Notes: generated by a model not told the origin, from the sequence alone. Shown: positions 7,074 to 15,020, counted from the first letter of the stretch. The stretch is 33,674 bases of DNA from Rhizobium sp. ASV8 (GCF_016429255.1 NZ_JAELUG010000080.1:1-33674), one strand, 5' to 3'. A program made the numbers and translations.

Positions 7074-8405
7074 CTAGTTCTCTCCATTCGGACGGGCAGC
7101 AATCACGCTCTCGGCGACCATCTGGCAATCCCTCATCCCGACCTTGATGACATCGCTTGGAACCCCAAACTTGGCCGCCAATGTCGGGGCTTCGAGAAGC
7201 CGCTCTGCAAAGTCGCCGATCTCCACGCCGAGTTTGCGTGCGAGATCTGGATTGTCAGGAAACACGGCAGTGCAGACCTCCGCCCAGTCAGGCGAGGTGT
7301 CGCGATGTGTATCCCGCATCGCCGCCCATCTCGTCGACTTCACGATGCCGTCGGCCCCGAGCCTCATCGGCGCGAAGTCGAACAGCGGCGACAGACTGAC
7401 AGTGCCGTCAGGCATCTTCGACAGCGCGCTGTTGCGACCGTGGTTGTCCGGATTGCCCATGGCGCGGTTGGCAATGTCACGCTTCACGTACTCGACGATG
7501 TCTGCGAACGGATTCGTCGATACGCGCTTGAGAACACCGATATAGTCCTCGTGGCTGGCGAGATACCCGAATTCTGCGACGCCGAGCGCCGAGACCATGC
7601 TTTCCTGACCGATGCGCTGCAGCGAGCCGCTTTCGATCCTGCGGTCGAACCGGGGTATCATCAGGACACCGTTGGCGTAGCGCGACGTCTCGTGGACGTT
7701 CAAGCCGATCTGTTCGGCGATAGCCGAATAGCCCGCCTCTGCCTCCAGGATTAGCTGATCGCGGATGTCGTTGCTCCGGAGAAGCTTGACAATGTAGTGC
7801 CGAACGGCTTCGCCGTCGCTAACGAGGGCATCGGGGTAATATAGCCCGTCGGCCGCGAGTGTCAGAGACACCTTAGGCCACTCGCCTTGAAGCCCGCTAG
7901 AACCCGAAGCGAGCATTCCAAAGCGATCGACGACTTCGGTGAAATACTCGGTTCGGCCAAAGATGTCTTCTTCGGTGACGCCGGCGCGGCGAACTCCCGA
8001 CAGGCGATCCCTTTCGGCAGCGGCCGCCTCTGCGATGCGCAAGTTCCCGATAGGGTTGCCACCGGCACGAAGCAGCAGCGGGAGATCAGACGAGCGGGCG
8101 TCGACGTTGAGCTTCATGTGGTCAGCGAGCTTGCGGCGGGCGTGTCCCTGAGGCATCAGGTCGAGCAAGAACGCAGGCCAAGTCTCCCGAAATCTGCTCT
8201 CAAGGTCGACGGGATAGTTGACCGACAACGCGCGCGCGTCCCTGACATCGCTGGTCAACCTGTCGGCGGCGGCGTAGTGCATAAAAAAGTCGATGTCGTA
8301 TTCTACTATCGAAGGCCCTTCGATGCCGCGGGTCTCGTCCACGATCGCGATGCTAGCGCTGGGATGCCACTCTCCCCGCCAAAATGTCTCGATGTTCAAC
8401 TGCAT
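7074..8405 (-). CDS. hipA: HipA-family serine/threonine kinase toxin
   Basis: A 443-residue HipA-fold kinase. In E. coli the family phosphorylates glutamyl-tRNA synthetase and causes growth arrest and persistence; the target here is unknown. Kinase features are visible: a Gly/Ser-rich loop SGSSGLQGEWPKVSL (about 168-181), the ATP-binding Lys207 in YIVKLL, catalytic Asp320 in GNPDNHGRNSAL, and the metal-binding Asp343 in LFDFAPM. All key residues are present, so the kinase is probably active. The ATG at 8403-8405 has AAGGAGC just upstream. A HipB-like gene follows, coupled through adjoining stop and start codons. A promoter and candidate operator lie immediately upstream. Confidence 0.88.
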   Translation of the reverse strand: MQLNIETFWRGEWHPSASIAIVDETRGIEGPSIVEYDIDFFMHYAAADRLTSDVRDARALSVNYPVDLESRFRETWPAFLLDLMPQGHARRKLADHMKLNVDARSSDLPLLLRAGGNPIGNLRIAEAAAAERDRLSGVRRAGVTEEDIFGRTEYFTEVVDRFGMLASGSSGLQGEWPKVSLTLAADGLYYPDALVSDGEAVRHYIVKLLRSNDIRDQLILEAEAGYSAIAEQIGLNVHETSRYANGVLMIPRFDRRIESGSLQRIGQESMVSALGVAEFGYLASHEDYIGVLKRVSTNPFADIVEYVKRDIANRAMGNPDNHGRNSALSKMPDGTVSLSPLFDFAPMRLGADGIVKSTRWAAMRDTHRDTSPDWAEVCTAVFPDNPDLARKLGVEIGDFAERLLEAPTLAAKFGVPSDVIKVGMRDCQMVAESVIAARPNGEN

Positions 8406-8412
8406 CGCTAAA

Positions 8413-8456
8413 GCTCCTTATAGTGTATATATAACAGCGATGATTGGATTAATCAA
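8413..8456 (-). promoter_or_regulatory. hipA promoter with overlapping dyad operator
   Basis: On the minus strand, TTGATT (8456-8451) and TATATA (8433-8428) are separated by exactly 17 bases, giving a good sigma-70-type promoter. The ribosome site AAGGAGC (8419-8413) follows closely, so the leader is short. A dyad TTATA-N7-TATAA (8418-8434) covers the -10 box and reaches the ribosome site. This is the expected position for a HipB-type autorepressor operator. The assignment as operator is inference. Confidence 0.55.
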
Positions 8457-8474
8457 ACCATTAAAGGGGTATTT

Positions 8475-8621
8475 ATGGGAGACGAAGTAGCGCCGTTTAC
8501 CTCGAGGTCGCGGATAGTGTCGGCAAGTCTCAAAGACCCGCACCCGGCGCTAGGAGCCATTTATGTTCTTGATGGTCAATTCAGATCAACCTCGGTGCGT
8601 CCTGAAACCTTCTCGGCGTAA
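8475..8621 (+). CDS. Small hypothetical protein, divergent from hipA
   Basis: A 48-codon frame starting at ATG 8475 with AAAGGGG a few bases upstream. It encodes a polar peptide (MGDEVAPFTSRSRIVSASLK at the start, LKDPHPALGAIYVLDGQ in the middle) and ends at TAA 8619. It lies divergent from hipA across a shared 69-base control region. Downstream, short frames in other phases look like decayed coding sequence, so this may be the front of a broken gene. No function is recognised. Confidence 0.3.
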   Translation: MGDEVAPFTSRSRIVSASLKDPHPALGAIYVLDGQFRSTSVRPETFSA

Positions 8622-8689
8622 CCTCGAAGCTGGTGACAACCTCCGGCAACCAATCTGCGTTCATTGCCGCCCCATGAACAATGCGGCCT

Positions 8690-8861
8690 GGCACGAGATA
8701 ACGGTTGATAAGGCACAACGACGAGAATTGGTATTCAAGGCGGCCGTAGGCGCGCGTTTGCGGGACGTGTGAACAAGCGGGACAGGGCGCGACCCGCTAT
8801 GCTCGATGAGCTGCTGAAATCGGCCTAGGAGCAAGGCCTTGTCCAGTCGGACATCGAATAG
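8690..8861 (+). pseudogene. Possible decayed gene remnant
   Basis: Between hipA and the metalloprotease gene (8406-8952) there is no convincing long gene. Two short protein-like frames follow one another in different phases. The first ends RRELVFKAAVGARLRDV before a TGA at about 8770. The second reads KRDRARPAMLDELLKSA, meets a TAG at 8826, then continues EQGLVQSDIE to a TAG at 8859. The pattern fits an old coding region broken by a frameshift and a stop. I cannot assign a family. Confidence 0.25.
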
Positions 8862-8952
8862 GCGCGGTCTATTGGCCCGTGGCAAAAACGGTGCGATATT
8901 GGCGCGTAGGACGCTTGAAAATTCGCCCCGGTTTGCGCCGATGGAGCCGACA

Positions 8953-10200
8953 ATGTCCGATGCCGAAGGCAGTAAACGCGATATCGATACGGTCTTTCTC
9001 CGAATCCTCGCTCGTGGAAATTCGAGCAGGTTCAAGTTCCTGCCACCACCTGACGATCCTGTCGGAAAGGTCATCGAGAGTATCGCCGCTGAAATTCTTG
9101 CTTTTTGCCAAACCACGTCCGATGCAGAGCTTTCCGAGAGGGTAAAGCCTCGCCGGGTCTCTGTGCGGATGGTGCCCTTGGGGGATGTCTCGGCGCTGAC
9201 GCTCTACATGGGTTCGAGCCACATCATTGCTTTCAACCAAGGGGTTGCGCTCTATCTATATCGCCTTGCCAGAGCGATGACGCCTTACGTGATAGTTCGC
9301 GGTACCGGCGATGCCCCGCCGCCGCCCGAGAGTGAAGCGGTGGCTGTCATCGCAGTGCTTCTCGACTGGATGTCGTCTCTCGTTCGAGCGCCATTGGTCG
9401 ATGCCTGGGAGACCGGTCCGCGCGAGCAGCGTACCGCTGAGAATTATGCGCGGATGGCCGAGCGCTTCGTGCTGTCGCATGAAATCGCCCACATCATGCG
9501 TGAACATCTGGTCGGTGACGCGGGAACGGCCCCTCAGAAAAGTTCGAGCCTCCATGATCTGGATCGGCGGCCGGTAGTTCAAGAACATGAAGCGGACGCG
9601 ATCGGAGCGATGCTTGCGGTGGATTCCAGCTCCGCGGCGGGTATCGATCCTCGTGCCGCGGTGGCGGGGGTGCGATACTTCTTCGAAGCTCTGAAGCTCT
9701 GCGAAGCCGTCGGAGCCGTCCACATCGACGACGCTCATCGACCAGCGGTCGAACGTATCGCGCTTTGCGACAAAGTCATGAGCGGGCGGTACGGCCGTGT
9801 TCCGAACCTTCATCAAGCAGCTGATCAGACCTCGGATCTGCTTCGGCGACTCGGAAGCGCGGCCTTGGAGGAGAGACAACGTCGTCGGGTGATTGTGGCG
9901 GCGCGCATGGAGGAGCTGCTGACCAATACCTCGTGGCATTTCGGGTCGAACGACCCTGCGGTGATGCGTTCGATATTCGATGAGGCCAAGTCCATGTTCG
10001 CGTCGTCACCGAGCGCGGTGATCGACGCCCTTCAGGCAAGTCTTCTCGATACCCAAACATTCGAGCGCCTCATGCGAACAGCGAAGTCGGCCGAGTCGCT
10101 CGAACAGGACGACCGGCTTCGGCGTCACCGCATAGCCCACTTCATTGCCCGCAACGCACCTTTGCCCGTTAGAGACGCCCTTGGCGTAGGGTTTCCATAG
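8953..10200 (+). CDS. Putative zinc metalloprotease (HExxH)
   Basis: A 415-residue protein with a gluzincin-like active site: HEIAHIMREHL (His176, Glu177, His180) followed about 30 residues later by QEHEADAIGAMLA, whose Glu in an ExxxD context could be the third zinc ligand, as in M48-type proteases. No signal peptide or membrane helix is seen, so it is probably cytoplasmic. The sequence before the site is unlike families I recognise, and a long helical C-terminal region follows. The ATG at 8953 has GGAG at 8943-8946, while in-frame codons upstream to 8839 have no good ribosome site. A zinc-ribbon protein begins 12 bases after the stop and a membrane protein follows, all on the same strand. 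Confidence 0.72.
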   Translation: MSDAEGSKRDIDTVFLRILARGNSSRFKFLPPPDDPVGKVIESIAAEILAFCQTTSDAELSERVKPRRVSVRMVPLGDVSALTLYMGSSHIIAFNQGVALYLYRLARAMTPYVIVRGTGDAPPPPESEAVAVIAVLLDWMSSLVRAPLVDAWETGPREQRTAENYARMAERFVLSHEIAHIMREHLVGDAGTAPQKSSSLHDLDRRPVVQEHEADAIGAMLAVDSSSAAGIDPRAAVAGVRYFFEALKLCEAVGAVHIDDAHRPAVERIALCDKVMSGRYGRVPNLHQAADQTSDLLRRLGSAALEERQRRRVIVAARMEELLTNTSWHFGSNDPAVMRSIFDEAKSMFASSPSAVIDALQASLLDTQTFERLMRTAKSAESLEQDDRLRRHRIAHFIARNAPLPVRDALGVGFP

Positions 10201-10212
10201 TAGGAGAGACAT

Positions 10213-10566
10213 GTGGTCAAGATCATCGAATACCAGAATAAGAATGTCATAATGACAGCCGCGGAGATCGCCCAATTCGAGGTGCAACCCACTCCGGAAA
10301 AAGATCCGGTCGCATTGCAAATTGAAGGCGACTGTCCCCGTTGCAAACACACGATGTCACTTACCCACTATCTCATAGCGTTCCGCGGCGTGGCACCAAC
10401 AAGCCCGGAGAGTTTTCAGCAAATGCTGGAAGCGGCCAGCTTGGTACCGACGTCGCTCCTGCCCACCGAGTTTTCCGTGCAATGTTCCTGCACCGAGAAG
10501 CATCCAGGTCAAAAGGGGAAGGGACAGGTCGGATGTGGGGCGTTCTGGAGAATGCGTTGCGAATGA
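10213..10566 (+). CDS. Small zinc-ribbon-like protein
   Basis: A 117-residue protein with a CPRC knuckle (about residues 41-44), a CSC pair near 91-93 and further cysteines at about 107 and 116. Together these suggest a bound zinc ion. The start is a GTG at 10213 with AGGAG six bases upstream (10202-10206); an ATG two bases earlier is in another frame and closes quickly. It lies between the metalloprotease and membrane-protein genes and is probably co-transcribed with them. No enzymatic motif is visible; a structural or adaptor role is only a guess. Confidence 0.65.
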   Translation: MVKIIEYQNKNVIMTAAEIAQFEVQPTPEKDPVALQIEGDCPRCKHTMSLTHYLIAFRGVAPTSPESFQQMLEAASLVPTSLLPTEFSVQCSCTEKHPGQKGKGQVGCGAFWRMRCE

Positions 10567-10623
10567 AGACTTACCCCCACGAATAAACAGCATGGAGACA
10601 GGCGCTGGAGGCGCGAAAGCGAC

Positions 10624-11301
10624 ATGGTAAAGCTCACGATGCCGCACAATCCGATCGCTGATATCGGCGAAATCGAAAACCGTGCCGATCTCGCGGAAGA
10701 GCTGAAGGGCGCGCTCGAGCGCGCTCGAAAGCTCGCCGAGAACTGGAAGAATGGGATGGCCGGGCTCATAGCCCTGGTTACAGCCACCTTGCTATTCAAA
10801 GGTCAGGACAAAATCACGGCTTACGAGCTATGGGTTCAAGTCGGTCTCGGGATACTGGCCATCGCCGCCTTGATATTGGCGGTTTGGTCCGTGTGGCATT
10901 TTCTTCAGGCCGCGTATGGTAAAATGATCGAGGTCAGCGCTGATGAGCTAGTATCGATGGGCCCGAAAGTCGCGCGAGACATAACGCTGACGAACCAAAC
11001 CCTGGATGACCTCAAATGGGCTCAGAAGCTGGCGCTTGGCAGCGCGATCGCTCTTGCGCTTGCAATAGGCCTCTCCTGGTATGGTCCCGTGGCAGAAAGC
11101 AAACCGCTTGCGTTCATGAAAATTGAGGTGAATGGCGCAACCACCGCCGAAGCTCCACGGACAGTTTGCGGAGAGCTGATTTCCCAGGAGGGAACAGCGA
11201 CGGTTCTTAAGGTCAAAGCAAGCGCAGACAACGCAAACATACCGACTTCGCGGATTAGGTCGGCTGCCCTGGTGTCGTCGTGCGCATCCGCAGAGAAATA
11301 A
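10624..11301 (+). CDS. Three-helix membrane protein
   Basis: A 225-residue protein with a polar helical N-terminus (about 1-43), then hydrophobic segments at about 44-59 (MAGLIALVTATLLF), 70-92 (VGLGILAIAALILAVWSVWHF) and 134-153 (LALGSAIALALAIGLSWY). A C-terminal domain of about 70 residues contains two cysteines. GGAGG (10607-10611) lies upstream of ATG 10624. It is the last gene of a likely three-gene operon with the metalloprotease and zinc-ribbon genes. The layout, a cytoplasmic sensor or protease followed by a small membrane protein, is seen in some defence and stress modules, but no known effector domain is recognisable. Confidence 0.6.
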   Translation: MVKLTMPHNPIADIGEIENRADLAEELKGALERARKLAENWKNGMAGLIALVTATLLFKGQDKITAYELWVQVGLGILAIAALILAVWSVWHFLQAAYGKMIEVSADELVSMGPKVARDITLTNQTLDDLKWAQKLALGSAIALALAIGLSWYGPVAESKPLAFMKIEVNGATTAEAPRTVCGELISQEGTATVLKVKASADNANIPTSRIRSAALVSSCASAEK

Positions 11302-11333
11302 GGCCAGGTACCGCCTGTCTTTCAATTTGAATT

Positions 11334-11348
11334 GTTCTCTTTTTGTTC
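11334..11348 (+). promoter_or_regulatory. LexA box upstream of SRAP gene pair
   Basis: GTTC-TCTTTTT-GTTC is an exact direct repeat with seven-base spacing, the operator bound by LexA in alphaproteobacteria (GTTC-N7-GTTC, equivalent to GAAC-N7-GAAC). It lies 43 bases upstream of the first SRAP ATG. It also sits within the spacer between a TTGAAT (11327-11332) and a weak -10-like TGTGAT (11350-11355), which suits repression by occlusion. Together with the SRAP genes downstream, this supports SOS control. Confidence 0.75.
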
Positions 11349-11390
11349 TTGTGATATTGAATGGCTCACTGATATGTTGAGGTTGCTGCC

Positions 11391-12059
11391 ATGTCCAGGC
11401 TGTTTGCGGTCTCTCGGACGGCCGAGGAGATAGCGAAGCATTTCGACGTCGACGTCGCACCGTCCGTCTCAGTGCCGCACGAAACGATCGAAGGCGGCCT
11501 CGGTCTGATCGTCATCGAAAAGGATGGCCTCCGCCTTCTGAAATCCGTGTCATGGGGTTTCCCTCGCCAGACGCGGGAGATGCAATTCAATGGCGAGCCG
11601 CCCGGACGCATCGGTCTGGTTGCTGACCTGACCAATCCGCTTTGGGACCGGATCGTCGTCGATCCACGGTATCGATGTCTGATCCCGATCACCCATTTCG
11701 CAAACCCTGATGGTCCAAAGGGCCGAAAGACCAGGGCGTGGTTCTCGAATACAAAGGAGCCGCTGCTCGCCTGGGCCGGCTTCTGCCGAAACACGCAGGA
11801 ATTCGGCCCCGTGTTCGCCGGCATGACGATAACGGCCAACGAGCTGGTGCGGCCATTCAACGACCGCATGCCGGTTCTCCTCAAGAAGGCAGAGTGGGAT
11901 CTTTGGCTCCACGGAAGCATAAAGGACGTTATCGCCTTCCAGTTTCGTGAGCCGTTGCCGTCGGATGAATTCGAAGTGCTGCAGACCCGTGACTTGTGGC
12001 GGAGCGGTATGCCTCCACGCCCAAAATCTTTCCTCGGCCGCGAGTCCATGTCAGTCTAG
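11391..12059 (+). CDS. SRAP-domain protein, catalytically dead paralogue
   Basis: A 222-residue member of the SOS-response-associated peptidase family (YedK/HMCES). These proteins form a covalent thiazolidine link through Cys2 to abasic sites in single-stranded DNA. The fold markers remain: SWGFPRQ, DPRYRCLIPITHF, TRAWFSN, LLAWAGF and NDRMPVLL. The four catalytic positions have all changed: Cys2 is Ser2 (MSRLF), Asn75 of YedK is Gly75, Glu105 is Asn105 (THFANPDG), and His160 is Asn157 (PFNDRMP). Crosslinking through Cys2 and self-excision of the leader are therefore impossible. It precedes an apparently intact SRAP gene by 41 bases and is itself preceded by a LexA box. The ribosome site is weak. 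Confidence 0.85.
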   Translation: MSRLFAVSRTAEEIAKHFDVDVAPSVSVPHETIEGGLGLIVIEKDGLRLLKSVSWGFPRQTREMQFNGEPPGRIGLVADLTNPLWDRIVVDPRYRCLIPITHFANPDGPKGRKTRAWFSNTKEPLLAWAGFCRNTQEFGPVFAGMTITANELVRPFNDRMPVLLKKAEWDLWLHGSIKDVIAFQFREPLPSDEFEVLQTRDLWRSGMPPRPKSFLGRESMSV

Positions 12060-12100
12060 CCCAGCTTGAAGCGCCCTCCGTTCGAAAGGATCGCAGCAGC

Positions 12101-12751
12101 ATGTGCAATTTGTATACGGTTCGGAAGACAGCTGAAGAAGTGGCCCGCTATTTCGGAGTGGCCAATCCGGTCAAATCCAACGCTCCGGACGAGGTCTATC
12201 CCGGCACCCCCGGTATGGTGATCACCGAGCACAATGGTGCTCGGGAAATGCGATCGATGACCTGGGGCTTTCCACTGCGGCTCAAAACCATGAAGCCTGA
12301 CGCGAAGCCCATCCCGGTTAACAACATCGCCGATCTCACCAAGGCGATGTGGGTCGGCGTTGCCCGCAAGCCGCAATGGCGCTGTCTGATACCCGTCACG
12401 CATTTTGCCGAGCCCGAAGGTCCCAAGGGGAAGAAGACCCGAACCTGGTTCAGTCTTCCCGATGAGCCGGTTTTCGCCTGGGCTGGATTGTGGCGTATGT
12501 CGGACGAATGGGGACCGGTCTATTCCGGCGCCATGACGGCGGCGAACGAAGCGGTGTCGCCAGTTCACGACCGGATGCCCGTGATCCTGCATCGTGACGA
12601 TTACGAGCGATGGATGACGGGCAGCCTTGAAGACCTCCCAGCTTTCCAGCAACGCCTATATCCGCCCGAATTGATGGAGATGGAGCGGACGAGTGATCTC
12701 TGGGTGAAGAAAAAGGGATCTGGAGCCGAGGACGCCGCCTTGTTGTTATAG
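12101..12751 (+). CDS. yedK: SRAP-domain abasic-site crosslinking protein (YedK-like)
   Basis: A 216-residue SRAP protein expected to shield abasic sites in single-stranded DNA by covalent attachment. Its catalytic set is intact: Cys2 immediately after the initiator Met (MCNLYTV), Asn74 in PVNNIADL, Glu104 in THFAEPEG and His156 in VHDRMPVIL. The spacing between Asn and Glu (30 residues) matches E. coli YedK. The ATG at 12101 is fixed by the need for Cys2 and by AAAGGA at 12085-12090; an in-frame ATG at 11996 lies inside the preceding gene. It follows the dead paralogue in the same direction and is probably co-transcribed from the LexA-controlled promoter. Confidence 0.92.
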   Translation: MCNLYTVRKTAEEVARYFGVANPVKSNAPDEVYPGTPGMVITEHNGAREMRSMTWGFPLRLKTMKPDAKPIPVNNIADLTKAMWVGVARKPQWRCLIPVTHFAEPEGPKGKKTRTWFSLPDEPVFAWAGLWRMSDEWGPVYSGAMTAANEAVSPVHDRMPVILHRDDYERWMTGSLEDLPAFQQRLYPPELMEMERTSDLWVKKKGSGAEDAALLL

Positions 12752-12815
12752 ACCGTCCCTGTATGTTGTTTTGCGCGTGGAATAACCAGCGGCAACCTAG
12801 GCAAGAAAGTCGGCA

Positions 12816-13394
12816 ATGGCGAATGGGCAGAGCTTGATTAGACGGGACCGCCCCTTTCTTGCCGCCGGAGTCCTTCTGATTGTTTTCTGGTACCTGCTTG
12901 CAATTCCGCTCTTCTTCGTGACGAAAGTCTATGGCTACGGGTTTGTGCCTTCGGCCGAGTGGGCTGCAAGGATCTACGGCCTTGGCATGTGGGCGGGGCT
13001 CATCTCTGGAATATTCTTGTGCTGCGTCCTGTTCTTTCGCGCGGACACCTTACCGGGAGACGACCTGAAAAAGACCGCTGCGATCTTGTTTTCCCCCCTG
13101 ATTGGATTTGGTTTGGGAAGGACAACGTGCGTCATGACCATTCCGGTGCTTCTTTCGATCGTCGCAGGTCATCACGCAGAGCTTGCGTTCACCGTCAAAG
13201 ACGCCACAGGGCCGAGTGAAAAGGGTTGCAGTTCACCCGTGGTGCTTCAAGATCTGCCGGCTTTCTTCAACACGCTTTGCGGCGTTTCCGATGATCTGCG
13301 AGGAGCCCTTGGACCCGGGTCACGGATCATAGTCGAGGGCTATGGAACGAATTTTGGCGTCTATGCCACCAGCTTTCGTGATGCAGCTCGCTAG
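12816..13394 (+). CDS. Membrane protein of unknown function
   Basis: A 192-residue protein with three or four predicted transmembrane stretches: about 13-36 (FLAAGVLLIVFWYLLAIPLF), 53-75 (GLGMWAGLISGIFLCCVLFF) and 87-120 (AAILFSPLIGFGL, then MTIPVLLSIVAG). A non-membrane C-terminal domain of about 70 residues contains two cysteines (EKGCSSP and NTLCGVS) that could form a disulfide if periplasmic. The start has only a weak ribosome site. It lies 64 bases after the active SRAP gene on the same strand and could belong to that operon, though a separate transcript is equally possible. No family is recognised. Confidence 0.65.
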   Translation: MANGQSLIRRDRPFLAAGVLLIVFWYLLAIPLFFVTKVYGYGFVPSAEWAARIYGLGMWAGLISGIFLCCVLFFRADTLPGDDLKKTAAILFSPLIGFGLGRTTCVMTIPVLLSIVAGHHAELAFTVKDATGPSEKGCSSPVVLQDLPAFFNTLCGVSDDLRGALGPGSRIIVEGYGTNFGVYATSFRDAAR

Positions 13395-13479
13395 ACTTTA
13401 AGCCTGGCTCGCGGCACCTATCGTTTTTCTGGATGTCGCGGGCCACAAGCATTGTGACGTTCGTCCGGCGCCGGCGAAA

Positions 13480-14481
13480 TCAGCGCAGGATAAACGCCGC
13501 GGCTTCCCTGACCACGGCAGATCGATCGAATTCGAGCTGCCGTGCATAGTGCCGTCCGACGTCTGCCGGCAGTGAATTCCGGCCGACACTATCCAGGACG
13601 ACGCGCCTTACAGTCGGAGACCGGTCCAGAATAGCTCTGTCAGCGACTTCGATCGGTGAGACCGAACAAGCAAGCTCTCGGTAGCTGTAAGTCGGCGTCC
13701 AGCGCTTGAGGTTATAGCGCTTGTCGATCCAGTCCCAACGGGAACCGGACCGCCATTTTGCCGTCCCGTCGATGAGCGCCTCGACCGCGATTGCTCGCAC
13801 CACCGGGTTCACCGACTTGGTGGAGATGTCCTCGAGGTGCCGATCAAGCAAGGGCGTGCGCAACGCGTGGCGAAGCGTCGACGGCGTTGGTCCTGTCGTT
13901 TGCTGGATCAGCAGCTTCGCGAGTTCAGCTGTAACATTTGATCGGGCGTACAGTTCCTCGATCATGGATCGTTCAGGCTCGCCCCAACGTCCCCAACCAT
14001 GTTGCCGCCTCAGTAGATCCAGGGCAGCGCGGGCGATAATATCGGGTGGAGTGGATTGAAACACGCGCTGCGCACAGAGGTATGCCGCCGTGCGAACCGG
14101 CGCGACCCAGTCATTCAACCGCCAGATGACCGCCGCGACAAGAAAGGGAGATTGGAGTCCACCCGTAATCTTGGTAAGAGAGGCCTCACGCAGATAGCCA
14201 TCGCCATGGAAGATATAAATGAACTCCAAGCCGGGCGTTTGCTTGAGAAGTTTCAGTTTTGCGTGCGGCTTGGGAGGGCTGAGCCAGTGAGGACCAGGGA
14301 AAGCCGCATAAAGTGCGGCGTCGTGCCGGATCTGAAGCGCCGCGGTAGCGATCGACCCCGGCGGAACCGTCGTGAACTGGTGGAGGATTGCCTTGATTTC
14401 GATTTCCAGATCAACGCCCTGATGCAGTGATCTCAGAAGGATGCGGGTCTCGGGCGATAGAACCTCGCGATTTTTACTCAT
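13480..14481 (-). CDS. Helical-repeat (HEAT-like) protein
   Basis: A 333-residue protein made of amphipathic helices, with repeated patterns such as NDWVAPVRTAAYLCAQRVF, NPVVRAIAVEALID, RSPTVRRVVLDSVG and RSAVVREAAAFILR that resemble HEAT repeats, a scaffold for protein binding. No catalytic motif or signal peptide is seen. Its ATG overlaps the last eight bases of the upstream phospholipase D-family gene, which ends GATGAGTAA. The two are therefore translationally coupled and probably act together. It converges with the membrane-protein gene ending at 13394. Confidence 0.6.
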   Translation of the reverse strand: MSKNREVLSPETRILLRSLHQGVDLEIEIKAILHQFTTVPPGSIATAALQIRHDAALYAAFPGPHWLSPPKPHAKLKLLKQTPGLEFIYIFHGDGYLREASLTKITGGLQSPFLVAAVIWRLNDWVAPVRTAAYLCAQRVFQSTPPDIIARAALDLLRRQHGWGRWGEPERSMIEELYARSNVTAELAKLLIQQTTGPTPSTLRHALRTPLLDRHLEDISTKSVNPVVRAIAVEALIDGTAKWRSGSRWDWIDKRYNLKRWTPTYSYRELACSVSPIEVADRAILDRSPTVRRVVLDSVGRNSLPADVGRHYARQLEFDRSAVVREAAAFILR

Positions 14482-15013
14482 CGGTTATTTCCTGGTTCGG
14501 GCCGTCGAATGTACGCGAGGCTCTCAGGCGCTGGTCCCAGTTGTCGAGAAACTGTCGTGCTATCTGCGGACTCTCGGTGAAGGTGACGTTCTCCGCGTTG
14601 CGCTTCGGCGCCGCCTGTGTGAAGTTATAGGACCCCCCGATCACCAGACGGCCATCGATGACGAGGATCTTGTTATGGGCGATTGCCGGCTCGAAATCGA
14701 TCCAGACAGGGATGCCGGCAGCCTCAAGAAGTGTCGCTCCCGAATACTTCCGCTCATTTACCTTATCCAGGATCGCCAACGCTTCGACGTCCCGCTTTGC
14801 TGCCCGCTGCAAAGCATGGATTATAGGAAGTGAGGTGAAGCCGTAGGCTTGCACGCGGATCGACGACTGCGCCTTGTCGATGGCATCAACGATGCGGGTT
14901 TCGCATTGTTCGGCTGGGGTGAAGCACGCGGAGACGACTGCGTTTAGCGGTTGTTCTGCGAGCGCATGCGATGCTGAAACGGAAATAGTGAGGGCAGCGA
15001 AAATAGATCTCAT
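14474..15013 (-). CDS. Secreted phospholipase D-family protein (Nuc-like)
   Basis: A 179-residue protein with a signal peptide (MRSIFAALTISVSASHALA, then EQP) and one HKD motif: His113, Lys115 and Asp120 in IAHNKILVID, followed by IGGSYNFTQAA and the RNAENV tail. Small single-HKD exported members such as plasmid-encoded Nuc endonucleases act as dimers and cut DNA; others act on phospholipids. Length and layout fit the Nuc group best. A cysteine pair (ACFTPAEQC) would suit the periplasm. It is coupled by an eight-base overlap to the helical-repeat gene downstream. Confidence 0.82.
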   Translation of the reverse strand: MRSIFAALTISVSASHALAEQPLNAVVSACFTPAEQCETRIVDAIDKAQSSIRVQAYGFTSLPIIHALQRAAKRDVEALAILDKVNERKYSGATLLEAAGIPVWIDFEPAIAHNKILVIDGRLVIGGSYNFTQAAPKRNAENVTFTESPQIARQFLDNWDQRLRASRTFDGPNQEITDE

Positions 15014-15020
15014 TCGGACT

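Noticed and set aside
9256..9939. 227-codon minus-strand frame in the metalloprotease gene
   Set aside because: It is antisense to the HExxH coding region; the composition is that of a shadow frame.
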